From Paenibacillus andongensis (lineage in GTDB: Bacteria; Bacillota; Bacilli; Paenibacillales; NBRC-103111), in NCBI RefSeq assembly GCF_025369935.1, contig NZ_CP104467.1, positions 4,037,001 to 4,101,000 of the forward strand: DNA of 64,000 nt, given 5' to 3'. Shown in pieces: positions 51,807 to 61,075 of this stretch. Position numbers and translations under genes: made by a program. The notes below the pieces were generated by a model. The model was not told the DNA's origin, did not search any database, and was given only the letters and a program-made list of their open reading frames with translations. Position 1 is the stretch's first letter. Each line of letters starts with the position of its first letter.

Positions 51807-51832
51807 CTCCCGTCCCTAAAAAGCGACGAGAG
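51807..51832 (-). terminator. Terminator of the xapX gene
   Basis: CTCCCGTC (51807-51814) pairs with GACGAGAG (51825-51832) with one wobble; the minus-strand tail is CTTTTATTTG. It separates xapX from the FMN-binding operon. Confidence 0.7.
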
Positions 51833-51857
51833 TAATACCGGCACCCAGTCCTGCTTC

Positions 51858-52016
51858 CTATTTTAGAAACAATTCCATGATCTTGCCGCCTAGATAAATC
51901 CCTACAATTCCTAGAATACCCGAAAGTACAGGCGGTGCGGGCAAAGGCAGTTTCAATACCTTGAATAACATACCAATAATTAAACCTGCTCCTAATGACA
52001 ACAGAAGCTCCTTCAT
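51858..52016 (-). CDS. XapX-domain protein
   Basis: 52 residues with two hydrophobic helices: LLSLGAGLIIGMLFKVLKLP followed by LPAPPVLSGILGIVGIYLGG. The LPLPAPPV segment and the final short basic tail are the XapX (DUF1427) pattern. It is a tiny integral membrane protein of unknown function. AAGGAG is inside the start region (ATG 52016, MKELLL), and the AGTATG context upstream offers little else. It lies between the FMN operon and a decayed gene. Confidence 0.82.
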   Translation of the reverse strand: MKELLLSLGAGLIIGMLFKVLKLPLPAPPVLSGILGIVGIYLGGKIMELFLK

Positions 52017-52100
52017 ACTTTAGACACCTCGATTGTTAGACTTAGCATATTGCAGGCCACTTCGAAATTGACTACGTTTGGCACAAGCGATGACCTTTCA

Positions 52101-52272
52101 TCATGCTGAGGTTCCATATCCGAAATTAACAAACCGTCGGTTAAGTACACACAAATTCGTCGCACGCATAAAACCTTCGACTATCGTTTGTCCTACACCG
52201 AGTTCGTTCTCAATAATTTGCTTCAAAGGACTGTCATTTATTACTATATTCGAAAATGGAAATGACCTTTTA
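52101..52272 (-). pseudogene. Fragment resembling adenosylhomocysteinase
   Basis: A minus-strand frame with no start codon reads NIVINDSPLKQIIENELG, VGQTIVEGFMRATN, then FVNFGYGTSA, ending at 52101. NDSPLKQ...GxGQ...MRATN followed by a VxxFGYG nucleotide loop is the core of S-adenosylhomocysteine hydrolase. The rest of that 400-residue enzyme is absent on both sides. It is best read as a decayed gene fragment. No intact copy of the gene is in this window. Confidence 0.55.
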
Positions 52273-52308
52273 TTTTAAATCTGTTATTTCATTTCTCTCA
52301 GCAAATAA

Positions 52309-52358
52309 AAAAGAACAGCGGCTAACTTTGACGTTACAAAGTTAAGCGTTGTTCTTTT
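52309..52358. terminator. Bidirectional terminator after the DUF1801 gene
   Basis: Nested arms AAAAGAAC...GTTCTTTT with an inner GCTAACTTTG/CAAAGTTAAGC stem and T-runs on both strands, 25 bp beyond the DUF1801 gene. Confidence 0.85.
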
Positions 52359-52383
52359 TGTGCCCAAAAGTTTGTATTTGAGA

Positions 52384-52725
52384 TTAAAGCGAGCTTGAAG
52401 CTTGGCTGACCAATGAGACGAGCTGCCCGGAATCAAACGAATCCCCTTTCCGCAGCTTCAGTGTTTTTCTTTCTGGGGGCCCATCGAACTTGCCTTCCGG
52501 AAGCTCCAGCTCGGCAGCGTTAAAGATTGTAAAACTGACCGCGTCTTTCGACGTCGAGATGACAGCAGCGTATTTTCCATTTTTCAAAAAATGGGGCTTC
52601 TTATACTGAATACGTTCTTGCACATCCGGTATGGCTTGGTAGACAACTTCACGCAAATGATTAGACATTTCCCGCTGCCATGGTTCTTTTAACGCTTCAA
52701 TAAACTCGGTTACTTCCTGATTCAT
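52384..52725 (-). CDS. DUF1801-family protein
   Basis: 113 residues. The N-terminal helix NQEVTEFIEALKEPWQREM and the following IPDVQERIQYKKPHFLKNGKY are the DUF1801/YdhG pattern (iron chaperone-like frataxin fold in relatives). The function is unproven. ATG 52725 follows AGGAGAGTATTAGA. It begins 14 nt beyond the YCII gene at 52740-53177 and probably belongs to the same ECF-sigma transcript. Confidence 0.78.
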   Translation of the reverse strand: MNQEVTEFIEALKEPWQREMSNHLREVVYQAIPDVQERIQYKKPHFLKNGKYAAVISTSKDAVSFTIFNAAELELPEGKFDGPPERKTLKLRKGDSFDSGQLVSLVSQASSSL

Positions 52726-52739
52726 TCTAATACTCTCCT

Positions 52740-53177
52740 TTATTCTATCTTATTTAACATATTGATTTGGTCCTCTAAATCGGCTTCCAAGGCCAGTATT
52801 CTTGGGTCTCGCATTGAATCCGTATGCTCCTTGAGTTCCCGCATTTCGATTTCAAATGCCCCGCATCCTCTTGGAAAAGGCATCTTGAGCGCCCAATCTG
52901 CAGCCTCATCTTCAGAATTCACATCGATCAGCGTATATGAGGCTATGAGCTCTTGATCTACCGGAAAAGGGCCGGCTTTCACCTCTGGTTCTCCGCCATG
53001 TAATGGATACAAAATCCTGATCCCGCTTGAGCTAGGCTGAAGCTCTTCTGCTGCCAGTAGCGCGCCAGATCTGGCCAAAGACTTCTTGTACGCAACCATT
53101 GCATCGTTGTGTTCCCTACTGAACTCTACACCCGTCTCCGAGTACCCTGTCGCTTTGACAATCAAAATAAACCGCAC
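52740..53177 (-). CDS. YCII-related (DGPF) protein, copy 2
   Basis: 145 residues of the YciI-like ferredoxin fold. It shares ELQPSSSGIRI with the first copy. The signature DGPF of the family is AGPF here (VKAGPFPVDQELIASYTLIDV), and the usual catalytic His and Asp pattern is not obvious, so this copy has probably diverged. GTG 53177 follows AAGGAGGG at 8 nt; a longer reading from 53312 overlaps the sigma gene and is rejected. It is downstream of the ECF sigma gene and likely part of its regulon. Confidence 0.85.
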   Translation of the reverse strand: MRFILIVKATGYSETGVEFSREHNDAMVAYKKSLARSGALLAAEELQPSSSGIRILYPLHGGEPEVKAGPFPVDQELIASYTLIDVNSEDEAADWALKMPFPRGCGAFEIEMRELKEHTDSMRDPRILALEADLEDQINMLNKIE

Positions 53178-53289
53178 AATCGTTTCCCTCCTTGTAGGAA
53201 GATCATTAAAGCAGCAGCTAGCTGCCGTAACCCTCCCCTTACTATGACGACGAACGAGAAACCATGTAATCGACAAGGCAGCTTGTAAA

Positions 53290-54555
53290 TTATTTCGATG
53301 CTTTAGACTCACATTCAGCAGCCCGTTTCATCAAAAGCGCCTGCTCACGGGCATTCTGGGTCATCGACACGGCCCGTTCAAATTCTGTACGTGCTTCATC
53401 GAAACGCCCCAGTTTCACTAGGAGATCACCGCGAATGCTCGGGAGCAGATGGTATCCCTTCAGGAAAGGTTCGTCGCGGAGTTCGTCGACAATTTGCAGC
53501 CCGAAGGCTGGACCAAATGCCATAGATATGGCAACCGCTCGGTTTAATTCGACGATCGGTGATGGCGTTTGCCTAGAGAGCGCTTCGTAAAGGGCTGCAA
53601 TGCGGATCCAATCGGTCTCAGCTGCAGTAGGTGCCTGTGCATGGCACGCCGAAATCGCAGCCTGCAGCGAGTATGGACCGAGCGGGCGTCCAAGTTTCTG
53701 GCTGCGCTCAAGTGCCGCCAATCCACGGCGGATTAGCAGGCGATCCCATTGTGCACGGTTTTGGTCCATCAGTAGAACGGGTTCGCCATTAGAGCTAACC
53801 CGTGTTTTAAAACGCGAGGACTGAATCTCCATTAAGGCAACTAGTCCATGAACTTCTGATTCATGCGATGCGATCTCGGCAAGTACGCGTCCCAGTCTGA
53901 GTGCTTCCTGACATAGCAGCGGACGTATCCAGTGATCTCCGGCTGTTGCTGAATACCCTTCATTGAACATCAGGTAAATCACCTCAAGCACGGAAGTCAA
54001 ACGTTCTCTGAGTGCTTCACCTACAGGTACCTCAAAAGGAATTTTTTCGGCACTGAGCGTTTTCTTGGCTCTGACAATCCTCTGGGCAATCGTTGATTCG
54101 GCGGCAAGGAAAGAACGCGCGATTTCAACAGTTGTAAGCCCGCATAGCAGGCGCAGCGTCAGGGCAACTCTGGCATCTTGTGATAACACCGGATGGCAGG
54201 TCATAAAGATCAGACGAAGGAGATCGTCACCGATCTCCCCATCCAAATTACGTTCCATGTCTTCCTCTGTATACAAATCCATACCATTAGCAATTTCAAC
54301 ATATTTCTGATCACGCAATTTAGTCCTGCGCATAAAATCAATTGCGCGCCGCTTGGCCGTCGTCATCAGCCAGGCGCCAGGATTGTCTGGAATGCCATTC
54401 TCCGGCCACCGTTCAAGGGCAATCACCAATGCATCCTGGGCAAGATCCTCTGCGAGACCCACATCCCGAACCATTCTTGTTAACCCTGCGATAATCTTCG
54501 CAGATTCAATTCGCCATATTGCATCAATGGTCCGTTGTGTAGTGGATAACGTCAC
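53290..54555 (-). CDS. ECF42-type extracytoplasmic function sigma factor
   Basis: 421 residues. Region 2 includes GLAEDLAQDALVIALERWPE and WLMTTAKRRAIDFMRR; region 4 includes LTLRLLCGLTTVEIARSFLA and STIAQRIVRAKKTL. A long C-terminal TPR-like extension (about 190-421; LSRQTPSPIVELNRAVA, YHLLPSIRGDLLVKLGRFDEA) replaces a classical anti-sigma factor. This architecture and its linkage to YCII/DGPF genes define the ECF42 group, in which the extension is thought to control activity. Its start overlaps the stop of the YCII gene by 4 nt. Confidence 0.92.
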   Translation of the reverse strand: MTLSTTQRTIDAIWRIESAKIIAGLTRMVRDVGLAEDLAQDALVIALERWPENGIPDNPGAWLMTTAKRRAIDFMRRTKLRDQKYVEIANGMDLYTEEDMERNLDGEIGDDLLRLIFMTCHPVLSQDARVALTLRLLCGLTTVEIARSFLAAESTIAQRIVRAKKTLSAEKIPFEVPVGEALRERLTSVLEVIYLMFNEGYSATAGDHWIRPLLCQEALRLGRVLAEIASHESEVHGLVALMEIQSSRFKTRVSSNGEPVLLMDQNRAQWDRLLIRRGLAALERSQKLGRPLGPYSLQAAISACHAQAPTAAETDWIRIAALYEALSRQTPSPIVELNRAVAISMAFGPAFGLQIVDELRDEPFLKGYHLLPSIRGDLLVKLGRFDEARTEFERAVSMTQNAREQALLMKRAAECESKASK

Positions 54556-54986
54556 GCTCTCTTCTGCTCCTGGGCCTGTTTGCGAAGAATTGCCTCTTTT
54601 TCCTGCGATTCGGTATCGTCCGTTAACTCCTCAAATTCGAACACCTGTCTGAGCTCAATCTCGCCTTGTCCATATCCGTGGGGATCCGGCATGCGCATTG
54701 CCCATTCAATCGCTTCTTCCCTGGATTTAACTTCAATCAGTGTATATCCCGCGATCATTTCTTTCGCCTCCGTGAATGGACCATCTATCACCTTTGGTTT
54801 GCCTCCGGGCTCCGGATAAGAAATCCGTATTCCGCTTGAGCTTGGCTGCAGTCCATCGGCAGCGAGCAAAACACCCGCTTTCACCAATTCCTCGTTGTAC
54901 TTTTGCATAGCATCAATAAGCTCCTGGCTGGGCATAGTCCCCGCCTCTGAATCTGTTGTAGCTTTAACGATCATCATAAATCTCAT
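54552..54986 (-). CDS. YCII-related (DGPF) protein, copy 1
   Basis: 144 residues. The fold and family motif are clear: KATTDSEAGTMPSQELID, LQPSSSGIRISYPEP and VIDGPFTEAKEMIAGYTLIEV with the DGPF core. The C-terminus is a charged extension. YCII-DGPF proteins are the typical ECF42-linked genes and are considered candidate enzymes or regulon members. It is the first gene of the set; ATG 54986 follows AGGAGGTAAAC, with overlap into the sigma gene. Confidence 0.9.
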   Translation of the reverse strand: MRFMMIVKATTDSEAGTMPSQELIDAMQKYNEELVKAGVLLAADGLQPSSSGIRISYPEPGGKPKVIDGPFTEAKEMIAGYTLIEVKSREEAIEWAMRMPDPHGYGQGEIELRQVFEFEELTDDTESQEKEAILRKQAQEQKRA

Positions 54987-55082
54987 ATGTGTTTACCTCC
55001 TATTTTTTAAGTCAAATTATTACATTTGGCACACTATTTTTTCGGCGGCAGCAAGTTGAATTCCTGCCGCCTTTTGTTATGG

Positions 55083-55895
55083 TTAGCAATTGCCCATACA
55101 AAAAGCTGCAAGCTCCGATGCAATCATTTTTGCATCGAGTTTCTTGGTATGGCCAAGTCCTTTTTTACTCACCAGTTGCGCATTGGGTAGTACATTAGCC
55201 AGTGCCTGGGCACCATGGCGCAGCGATGCCGGACTTTCAGTGCCTTCAAGTACCAGCGTTGGGATCGTAACTGTATTCCATAAATGGGTAGGAAGCGGTT
55301 TTCCGTCCATATATCCTTCCAATAACGCTGCATCGTAAGGGAGAGTGTGAGCAACGGCCATAAGCTTAGACCACACACCTGGCATCATGCGCATCAAGCT
55401 GACAACGAAAGAAGGAGCTCCCATGCCCTTGGTCATAAAGTACTTGATAGCCTCTGCTCGGCGATTAGCGGTTATAAGCTCACTTACATGCATGACGAAA
55501 TTTTTCGGTGGCATGTGATCTGTTGCTTCTACCACAAATGGTGGTTCATGCATGGCCAATTTCGTAATGCTTGCCCCACTCGATGCTGCTTGCAAGGCAA
55601 GAACCGCCCCGGATGACAAGCCCCAAACATAGGACGAACCGCCAGCTTCATCAATCAATGCCTGGAGATCTTCAATCTCGCGTGCTATGGCATAAGGTTG
55701 AGTGTCTCCGCTATCGCCACGACCGCGGCGGTCGTAGCTGTAAACCGTGAAATGCTCTGACAACAGATTAGCCAACTGCACCAGACCCGGAAATTTTCGG
55801 TAGCTGAAAGCACCTGCTACCAGAATAAGTGCTGGCCCTTGGCCAACTTTGTCATAAACGATCTTAGTACCGTCTTTTGAAATGATTGCGTACAT
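55083..55895 (-). CDS. Alpha/beta hydrolase
   Basis: 270 residues of the alpha/beta hydrolase fold. The nucleophile elbow is GLSSGAVLA (about 85), an N-terminal block holds DKVGQGPALILVAGA with the oxyanion region, and the C-terminal KKGLGHTKKLD carries the catalytic His. The Asp is likely in VLEGTESPASLR. The substrate is unknown. AAGGAGATCTACC lies before ATG 55895; a longer start (TTG 55919) overlaps that site. It follows the ECF42 set with a 96-bp gap and may be a separate unit. Confidence 0.85.
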   Translation of the reverse strand: MYAIISKDGTKIVYDKVGQGPALILVAGAFSYRKFPGLVQLANLLSEHFTVYSYDRRGRGDSGDTQPYAIAREIEDLQALIDEAGGSSYVWGLSSGAVLALQAASSGASITKLAMHEPPFVVEATDHMPPKNFVMHVSELITANRRAEAIKYFMTKGMGAPSFVVSLMRMMPGVWSKLMAVAHTLPYDAALLEGYMDGKPLPTHLWNTVTIPTLVLEGTESPASLRHGAQALANVLPNAQLVSKKGLGHTKKLDAKMIASELAAFCMGNC

Positions 55896-56102
55896 GGTAG
55901 ATCTCCTTTGCACATTCAAGTTTTTATTGATTTAGATCGAATTCCATTTCTCATCGAATATCCGAGCCTCTACAAAGACGACGAACCACTGGCGACAAAA
56001 TCGACACAACAGCAAACAAAATTCAATAAAAATTTTTGCGTTATTATTATCTGACCCTGGAGAGCCACTCCATCGCATGATGCTTAGAGAATCCGACAAC
56101 GC

Positions 56103-56133
56103 AACAGGCTGCCGATATTTTCGGCAGCCTGTT
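56103..56133. terminator. Perfect 13-bp hairpin between hydrolase and methyltransferase genes
   Basis: AACAGGCTGCCGA (56103-56115) pairs with TCGGCAGCCTGTT (56121-56133). The T-runs are short, so termination may be weak. The core GGCTGCCGA arm also occurs at about 10770-10797. Confidence 0.6.
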
Positions 56134-56183
56134 GTTATGATGCATATGCTTTTTCGTTGTAGTAGTTACATGAATTGTAATGT

Positions 56184-56918
56184 TTAGTTTTTAACCGCAG
56201 AGATCAGGAGGAAAATGGGACGACGAGATTCGTCTCTCATTTCTGGATATTTATCCAATGTTTCTTGCGTTGGTTGAGGTTCAGAGAGTTTCATAATACG
56301 AAATCCTGAATCAATTAAAGCATTCACATAAGTAGCGATAGTTCGATGATATTTGACGACATCATTTTCCAGAAATCTCGCCTGCCGTAGACCTTCCTTT
56401 TGATAGTCGTCGACAGGCCAGTGCAAACGCTCGCCTGCCGATCCATAATGCCAGTCTTGTGCAGCGAGAGCGGTAAAGACCGGATGTTCAACCGAAAGTA
56501 TGAAAGTTCCTCCAGATACAAGACAATGATGTATTTTACGACAAACGACTTCGAAGTTCTCCACATAATGAAGAGCAAGCGAACTTATCACAATGTCAAA
56601 TTCGCCTGCTGCAAAGTTGATGTCTTCAATCGCGAGCCTCCGATATTCAATCGCGGAATCATTGTTATTTTCTCTTGCATAAGCTAACATTTTCTCTGAT
56701 AGATCTACACCAACCACTGACCGGGCTTGTTGTTCCCGTGCATATTTGCAATGCCAGCCAAAACCGCATCCAAGGTCAAGAACTCTTTTATCTCGAAGCG
56801 CGGGAAGCATTGCACGGAGAACGGGCCATTCCCCAGCAGCATTCAGACCACCAATCGAGCGAGGCATCTCACTGTATTTTTCAAAGAATCCGAGATCATC
56901 ATATTTATTCTGTTTCAT
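56184..56918 (-). CDS. SAM-dependent methyltransferase (UbiE/COQ5-like)
   Basis: 244 residues. The SAM motif is VLDLGCGFGWHCKYAREQ (about 46-63), followed by VVGVDLSEKMLAYAREN and FDIVISSLALHYVENF. The C-terminal part, with ILSVEHPVFTA and HWPVDDYQKEG, is conserved in many Bacillales methyltransferases. The substrate is unknown; small-molecule or nucleic-acid-base methylation are options. A weak GGTTAAAA context precedes ATG 56918. It is monocistronic. Confidence 0.85.
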   Translation of the reverse strand: MKQNKYDDLGFFEKYSEMPRSIGGLNAAGEWPVLRAMLPALRDKRVLDLGCGFGWHCKYAREQQARSVVGVDLSEKMLAYARENNNDSAIEYRRLAIEDINFAAGEFDIVISSLALHYVENFEVVCRKIHHCLVSGGTFILSVEHPVFTALAAQDWHYGSAGERLHWPVDDYQKEGLRQARFLENDVVKYHRTIATYVNALIDSGFRIMKLSEPQPTQETLDKYPEMRDESRRPIFLLISAVKN

Positions 56919-57158
56919 TTTAACCTTAGACTCCTAACTTGAAGTTATTTCTCACCTTAGCAAAATACTATTTTCTAATAACTGTATTTTCTAAAGTTTA
57001 ACATCAAATTTTGAAAGTCTTTATTGAAAATTTTGTTTTAATTAAACATTCCTATTATTAATTCTTTTCATTTAAGATCTGTCTTTGTTTATCGATCAGG
57101 CACTAGTGTGAGAAAAGAACTCTATATCCGATATTAGGTACTGTCCTCTTCTAACTTT

Positions 57159-58010
57159 CTAATGTGAAGGAATCCAACCTACGATTTGTAATATCGTTAA
57201 TACAACCTCAATAACAATAAGAATCACAACGATCCATTCAACAAATAGCCCTCGGATGGAATGACTGATATTTGAAAAACCTTCCAAAATGTGATATAAA
57301 ATATCCGTTTTGCTTTTTAGTATTTTAAATCGATCGTTCAATTCAAAAAAATTCATCATCCCATCGTAAAATTCGCTTGCCGTACTGTTGGTCCAGGTCA
57401 AATCTGGTTTATCCAAAATCATAATATAGGCAAGTGTGTTATACTCATGACGTACGATTTTTGCGGTCGTTCTTGCCAATTCTTTGTTGCTAACACGAAG
57501 CTTTCCTTTTTCAAGCCGGTCTATCATAATTTCGAGGCTATCATGAATTTTTCCGAGCTGCTCCTCTATCTTCTCAAGAGCTACCGATTTGGCAAGTACG
57601 GTGGAGATTAATTCAGGGTAAAAGGATTTATACTCGGCTACCACTACATACTTGTCAGTCAACTCCATGCTATCGATTTCTTCGATATGAAGGCTGTAAT
57701 CATCCGTGTATCTTTCAGCGGGCTGGAGATCAATATCAGGTTCGAATGATTGGATGAATTTCAAAAAGTCAGTAATCTCATCCATACGAGTGTGATTAAC
57801 AAAGACAACACTGCCGAAAGAAAACACCAGCACTTGTTGTATATCGTCATTTTCTTTATTAAGGATCGATTTCAGTATACTGCCTCTTAGGATTAAAGGT
57901 TGTTCCCAAGTGTATTTTTTTGGAATACCGCAGTGGATAGCGATTTTATTCAGATCAATTTCATTTGTGACGGCCATAGCCTTAAAAGTAATATCTTTCA
58001 TTTTCACCAC
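57159..58010 (-). CDS. RMD1/DUF155-family membrane-associated protein
   Basis: 283 residues. The N-terminal region contains QQVLVFSFGSVVFVNH and a central AKSVALEKIEEQLGKIHDSLE helical segment, the RMD1 pattern (yeast Rmd1/Sif2-3 family). The C-terminus is a membrane helix (FVEWIVVILIVIEVVLTIL). The protein is probably membrane anchored with the bulk in the cytosol. The function of bacterial members is unknown. GTG 58010 or ATG 58001 are possible starts. It lies between a methyltransferase and a two-component pair without an evident link. Confidence 0.75.
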   Translation of the reverse strand: MVKMKDITFKAMAVTNEIDLNKIAIHCGIPKKYTWEQPLILRGSILKSILNKENDDIQQVLVFSFGSVVFVNHTRMDEITDFLKFIQSFEPDIDLQPAERYTDDYSLHIEEIDSMELTDKYVVVAEYKSFYPELISTVLAKSVALEKIEEQLGKIHDSLEIMIDRLEKGKLRVSNKELARTTAKIVRHEYNTLAYIMILDKPDLTWTNSTASEFYDGMMNFFELNDRFKILKSKTDILYHILEGFSNISHSIRGLFVEWIVVILIVIEVVLTILQIVGWIPSH

Positions 58011-58122
58011 TCATCTGTTTTCAAAAAAGTCATACTAACTAGTCTTGACAGAAAAAGTAGGCTTCAATCCCATTACTATTTTATATTTGCTCATCGATGT
58101 TAATACGCTAATCCAAATATAA

Positions 58123-59271
58123 TTATTTTTTGTTGGTTAATCGGCTTAGTAGCAGGTCATATTGATGTATCAATCCTTCGGACGGACGAATGCCAAGCTC
58201 TCTGCTGAGAAGCCGTACATACTCCGTATACAGTGCCGTCAATCCTTTTTTGTCCCCATTCATTTCGCTTATCGTCATAAGATGGCGTATAACGGATTCG
58301 TCCAACGGATTACGCTCATTCAGCTTGTGCAGCAGCTTCGACGCGGTGGTTGTATCCCGCAATGAAATAAGCACTTCGGAAAGCCTCTTCACGAATGAGG
58401 TGTACAACTCCGCATAGCGCACCATTTCGTGAATGGCCCACACATACGCCTTGTCCCCGAAAAGATCCCCCGTATACATGCGTTCAATGTGCAGCGCTCT
58501 TTCCACTTTTCCGACATCTATGGTTTGCATCTCTTCCACTTGCTTTTCGAATTCCACATAATCGATAACGGAATCCTTTAATTCAAGCGCATAGCCATCG
58601 TTCTCCGATCGAACGACCTCGCGCAGGCCAAGAGGTTCCAACGACTTACGCAATTGATAGACGGTCGTATTCAGATAATTCTCAGCATTGGTTTGGTGCA
58701 TCCCCCCGAAAATATCCATAACTAATCTGGAACGAGGTATTCGTTTGCCACGATAAAATAGTAAGTACGCGAATAGCTCCGCACATTTCCTCGAGATCCA
58801 CTTGATACGGCCAGCATTGTTGCTCACGACAACATCGCCAAGCATCGTTAGGACGATCCTCCCGGAATCTGCGGAAGTTGGAGCAGCCTGTGATGGCGAA
58901 TGAATGTCCCGCTGGCTCGCCAGCGCGCGATTTACCGTCCGCTGCAGCCGTTCCTGGGAAACGGGTTTGACTAGGTAATCTACCACAGATAGTTCGTAAG
59001 CTTTCAAGGCAAATTCTTTGTGCGACGTGACGAAGACGATTTGCACCGGAGAAGCCAAGGCTTCCATCTTAGCGGCGAATTCCATTCCACTCCCGCCCGG
59101 CATGGAGATGTCAATGAAAGCCAGTCCAATGTCGGTGTTCTCACTTAGAAAATCAGCTGCGGACTTCGTATCCGTGAATGCGCCCGCTACGTGAACCCCT
59201 GACATCTTAACCAGCATTTTACGTAGAATCAAATGCATCGTAGGCTCATCGTCCACCAAAATCACTTTCAT
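58123..59271 (-). CDS. Response regulator with SARP-type DNA-binding and BTAD domains
   Basis: About 382 residues. It begins MKVILVDDEPTMHLILR with a CheY-like receiver: phospho-acceptor Asp in LAFIDISMPG (near 54) and Lys in DYLVKPV. An OmpR-like winged helix follows (about 150-240; KCAELFAYLLFYRGKRIPR), then a bacterial transcriptional activator domain (about 250-382; YTGDLFGDKAYVWAIHEM, LSRELGIRPSEGLI). This is the AfsR/SARP-like layout in a response regulator. ATG 59271 follows GGAGGAAG; the longer reading to 59409 overlaps the kinase gene and is rejected. Confidence 0.9.
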   Translation of the reverse strand: MKVILVDDEPTMHLILRKMLVKMSGVHVAGAFTDTKSAADFLSENTDIGLAFIDISMPGGSGMEFAAKMEALASPVQIVFVTSHKEFALKAYELSVVDYLVKPVSQERLQRTVNRALASQRDIHSPSQAAPTSADSGRIVLTMLGDVVVSNNAGRIKWISRKCAELFAYLLFYRGKRIPRSRLVMDIFGGMHQTNAENYLNTTVYQLRKSLEPLGLREVVRSENDGYALELKDSVIDYVEFEKQVEEMQTIDVGKVERALHIERMYTGDLFGDKAYVWAIHEMVRYAELYTSFVKRLSEVLISLRDTTTASKLLHKLNERNPLDESVIRHLMTISEMNGDKKGLTALYTEYVRLLSRELGIRPSEGLIHQYDLLLSRLTNKK

Positions 59272-61075
59272 AAGCTTCTTCCTCCATTCCACCATCGTCG
59301 AATGCTTCCAGCAAACTAGCCGATCCAGGCAAAGTGAATGAAAAGGTCGTCCCGACTCCTGGCTCGCTCTCGAACCAAAGGCTGCCACCATGGATACGAA
59401 CGAATTCACGGATCAGCGCCAGTCCGAATCTCATATCCTCCGAATCGTCCCCCTTAACCATTAACTTTAAGAACGGTTCCTCTAAACGCAGCAGTTCCGA
59501 GGTCTGATCGTCGATTCCCGAACCATTGTCTCGTACAGACACGATGATCATGTCACCTTCGAGAACAGCCCCAATATCAATCGCCCCGCCAATTCCAGTA
59601 AACTTGATTGCGTTCGAAAGCAAATTGCGTAGAATTAGATCCAGCATCTCTTTATCGGCTCTAACCGTTAGCTTCTCGTTGATTCGCTCCGACATCCGAA
59701 TTTGCTTCATACCAGCTTTCGTGCCTGCAAGCAGCAAAGCCTGCCGGACAACCTGCTGCAAATTCCAGCCTAACGGACGAAACACGACTCTCCCTTTCTG
59801 GCTGCGGTACCAATCCAATAAATTTTCGACGAGCTGGAACGTGCTTTGCACTTGTCCTTTAAGCTCCCTCACCAATTCACCATGTTCAAAGTCGGCGGCG
59901 GACAGTTCATCGCCCAAGAGCTCGGTTAAGCTAACGAGAAGTGCGATCGGATCGCGAATGTCGTGCGCCACGACGGTAAACAGCTTGTCCTTAAATGCGT
60001 TTAGCTCAGACAATTGCCGGGCGTTCTCACGCAACCTGGTCTCGCTCTCCTTCAATTCCGTAATATCGTTGAACATCAAAATCTTACCGATCAGTACACT
60101 CCCTGATTCGTAAATGAGAGACAAACTGCAGTTGTAATGCTTGATCCGGTCCTCTTGGAATCTGTGAAACGGGAAGCGTTCGTCCCCATCACTAGCGGCA
60201 CGAATTCGTTCAAGCAGTTCTGGACTGGAGGACAAAACCTTCTCCATATCAACGGGGTATCTTTTCGGCATACCGAGTTCAGGAAGGACCTTCTCAGCTG
60301 CTTTATTGTAACTTACGATTTGATCCTCATAATCGAAGAGGACGACCCCATCCCGGATCGTTTCGAATACTTTAGCCATCGCAAGAGGCGTTAAACGAAG
60401 TAAATTAAACCGCAAAATCCCCCACACGTAGGCAATACCCGATACGGCAAATCCAAATGGCGTCAAATCCACGTTCATTCCAGACCAAAAGAACAAATTA
60501 AACACCATAGGCGCGATTGCACCCAAAAGGAGGACAACGATTTGCTTTCGTACGATCGGTAAAGCCCGCCAATACATGGGGATAAACAGCAGCATTCCGC
60601 ACAACAGTACGGAATAATTATAGACGGTGTGCACCTTATACCAAGGTCCCTTGATAGTCGTGTACAAAGGAACCGAATCGCTCTCATTCAGAATATAACG
60701 CTCATAGATTAGGTGATGCCAATCGTTGGTCAAATGGAGAAAAAATACCATTACGGGGATAACGAACAGCACGATCGCTAGACGCTTGCGATACCGAGCG
60801 GCCGTCCCGGTAAATTGGATGACCTGAAAGAGCCAGAGCGTTGTTACGAATGGAATGCCCAAGTATTCGATTTGGAGTGACAGCTTCACATCGTTCAGGC
60901 TTCGGCTCAATACTTCAAACGCATAGCCGAACGCATAGAAAGCCGCTGCCAACATGATCAGAATCATCGTTTTGGCAACAGGCAGATGTCGTTTCCTGTA
61001 AGACAAGAAAGACACGAACACCATCAGCGCCGTTGCGAGAAAAAGCGTTACCGACATCCATTGCCTAGTGTCCAT
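59246..61075 (-). CDS. 7TM-type sensor histidine kinase with PAS domain
   Basis: 609 residues. Seven hydrophobic helices occupy about 1-225 (the histidine-kinase N-terminal 7TM domain, beginning MDTRQWMSVTLFLATALMV). A PAS domain follows (about 232-350), then HisKA (TVVAHDIRDPIALLVSLTEL, near 370) and HATPase (LILRNLLSNAIKFTG and VRDNGSGIDD, near 480-530). The 7TM sensor suggests a signal inside or across the membrane. It overlaps the response regulator start by 26 nt. A long divergent spacer (61076-62185) separates it from the MarR gene. Confidence 0.9.
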   Translation of the reverse strand: MDTRQWMSVTLFLATALMVFVSFLSYRKRHLPVAKTMILIMLAAAFYAFGYAFEVLSRSLNDVKLSLQIEYLGIPFVTTLWLFQVIQFTGTAARYRKRLAIVLFVIPVMVFFLHLTNDWHHLIYERYILNESDSVPLYTTIKGPWYKVHTVYNYSVLLCGMLLFIPMYWRALPIVRKQIVVLLLGAIAPMVFNLFFWSGMNVDLTPFGFAVSGIAYVWGILRFNLLRLTPLAMAKVFETIRDGVVLFDYEDQIVSYNKAAEKVLPELGMPKRYPVDMEKVLSSSPELLERIRAASDGDERFPFHRFQEDRIKHYNCSLSLIYESGSVLIGKILMFNDITELKESETRLRENARQLSELNAFKDKLFTVVAHDIRDPIALLVSLTELLGDELSAADFEHGELVRELKGQVQSTFQLVENLLDWYRSQKGRVVFRPLGWNLQQVVRQALLLAGTKAGMKQIRMSERINEKLTVRADKEMLDLILRNLLSNAIKFTGIGGAIDIGAVLEGDMIIVSVRDNGSGIDDQTSELLRLEEPFLKLMVKGDDSEDMRFGLALIREFVRIHGGSLWFESEPGVGTTFSFTLPGSASLLEAFDDGGMEEEAYESDFGGR

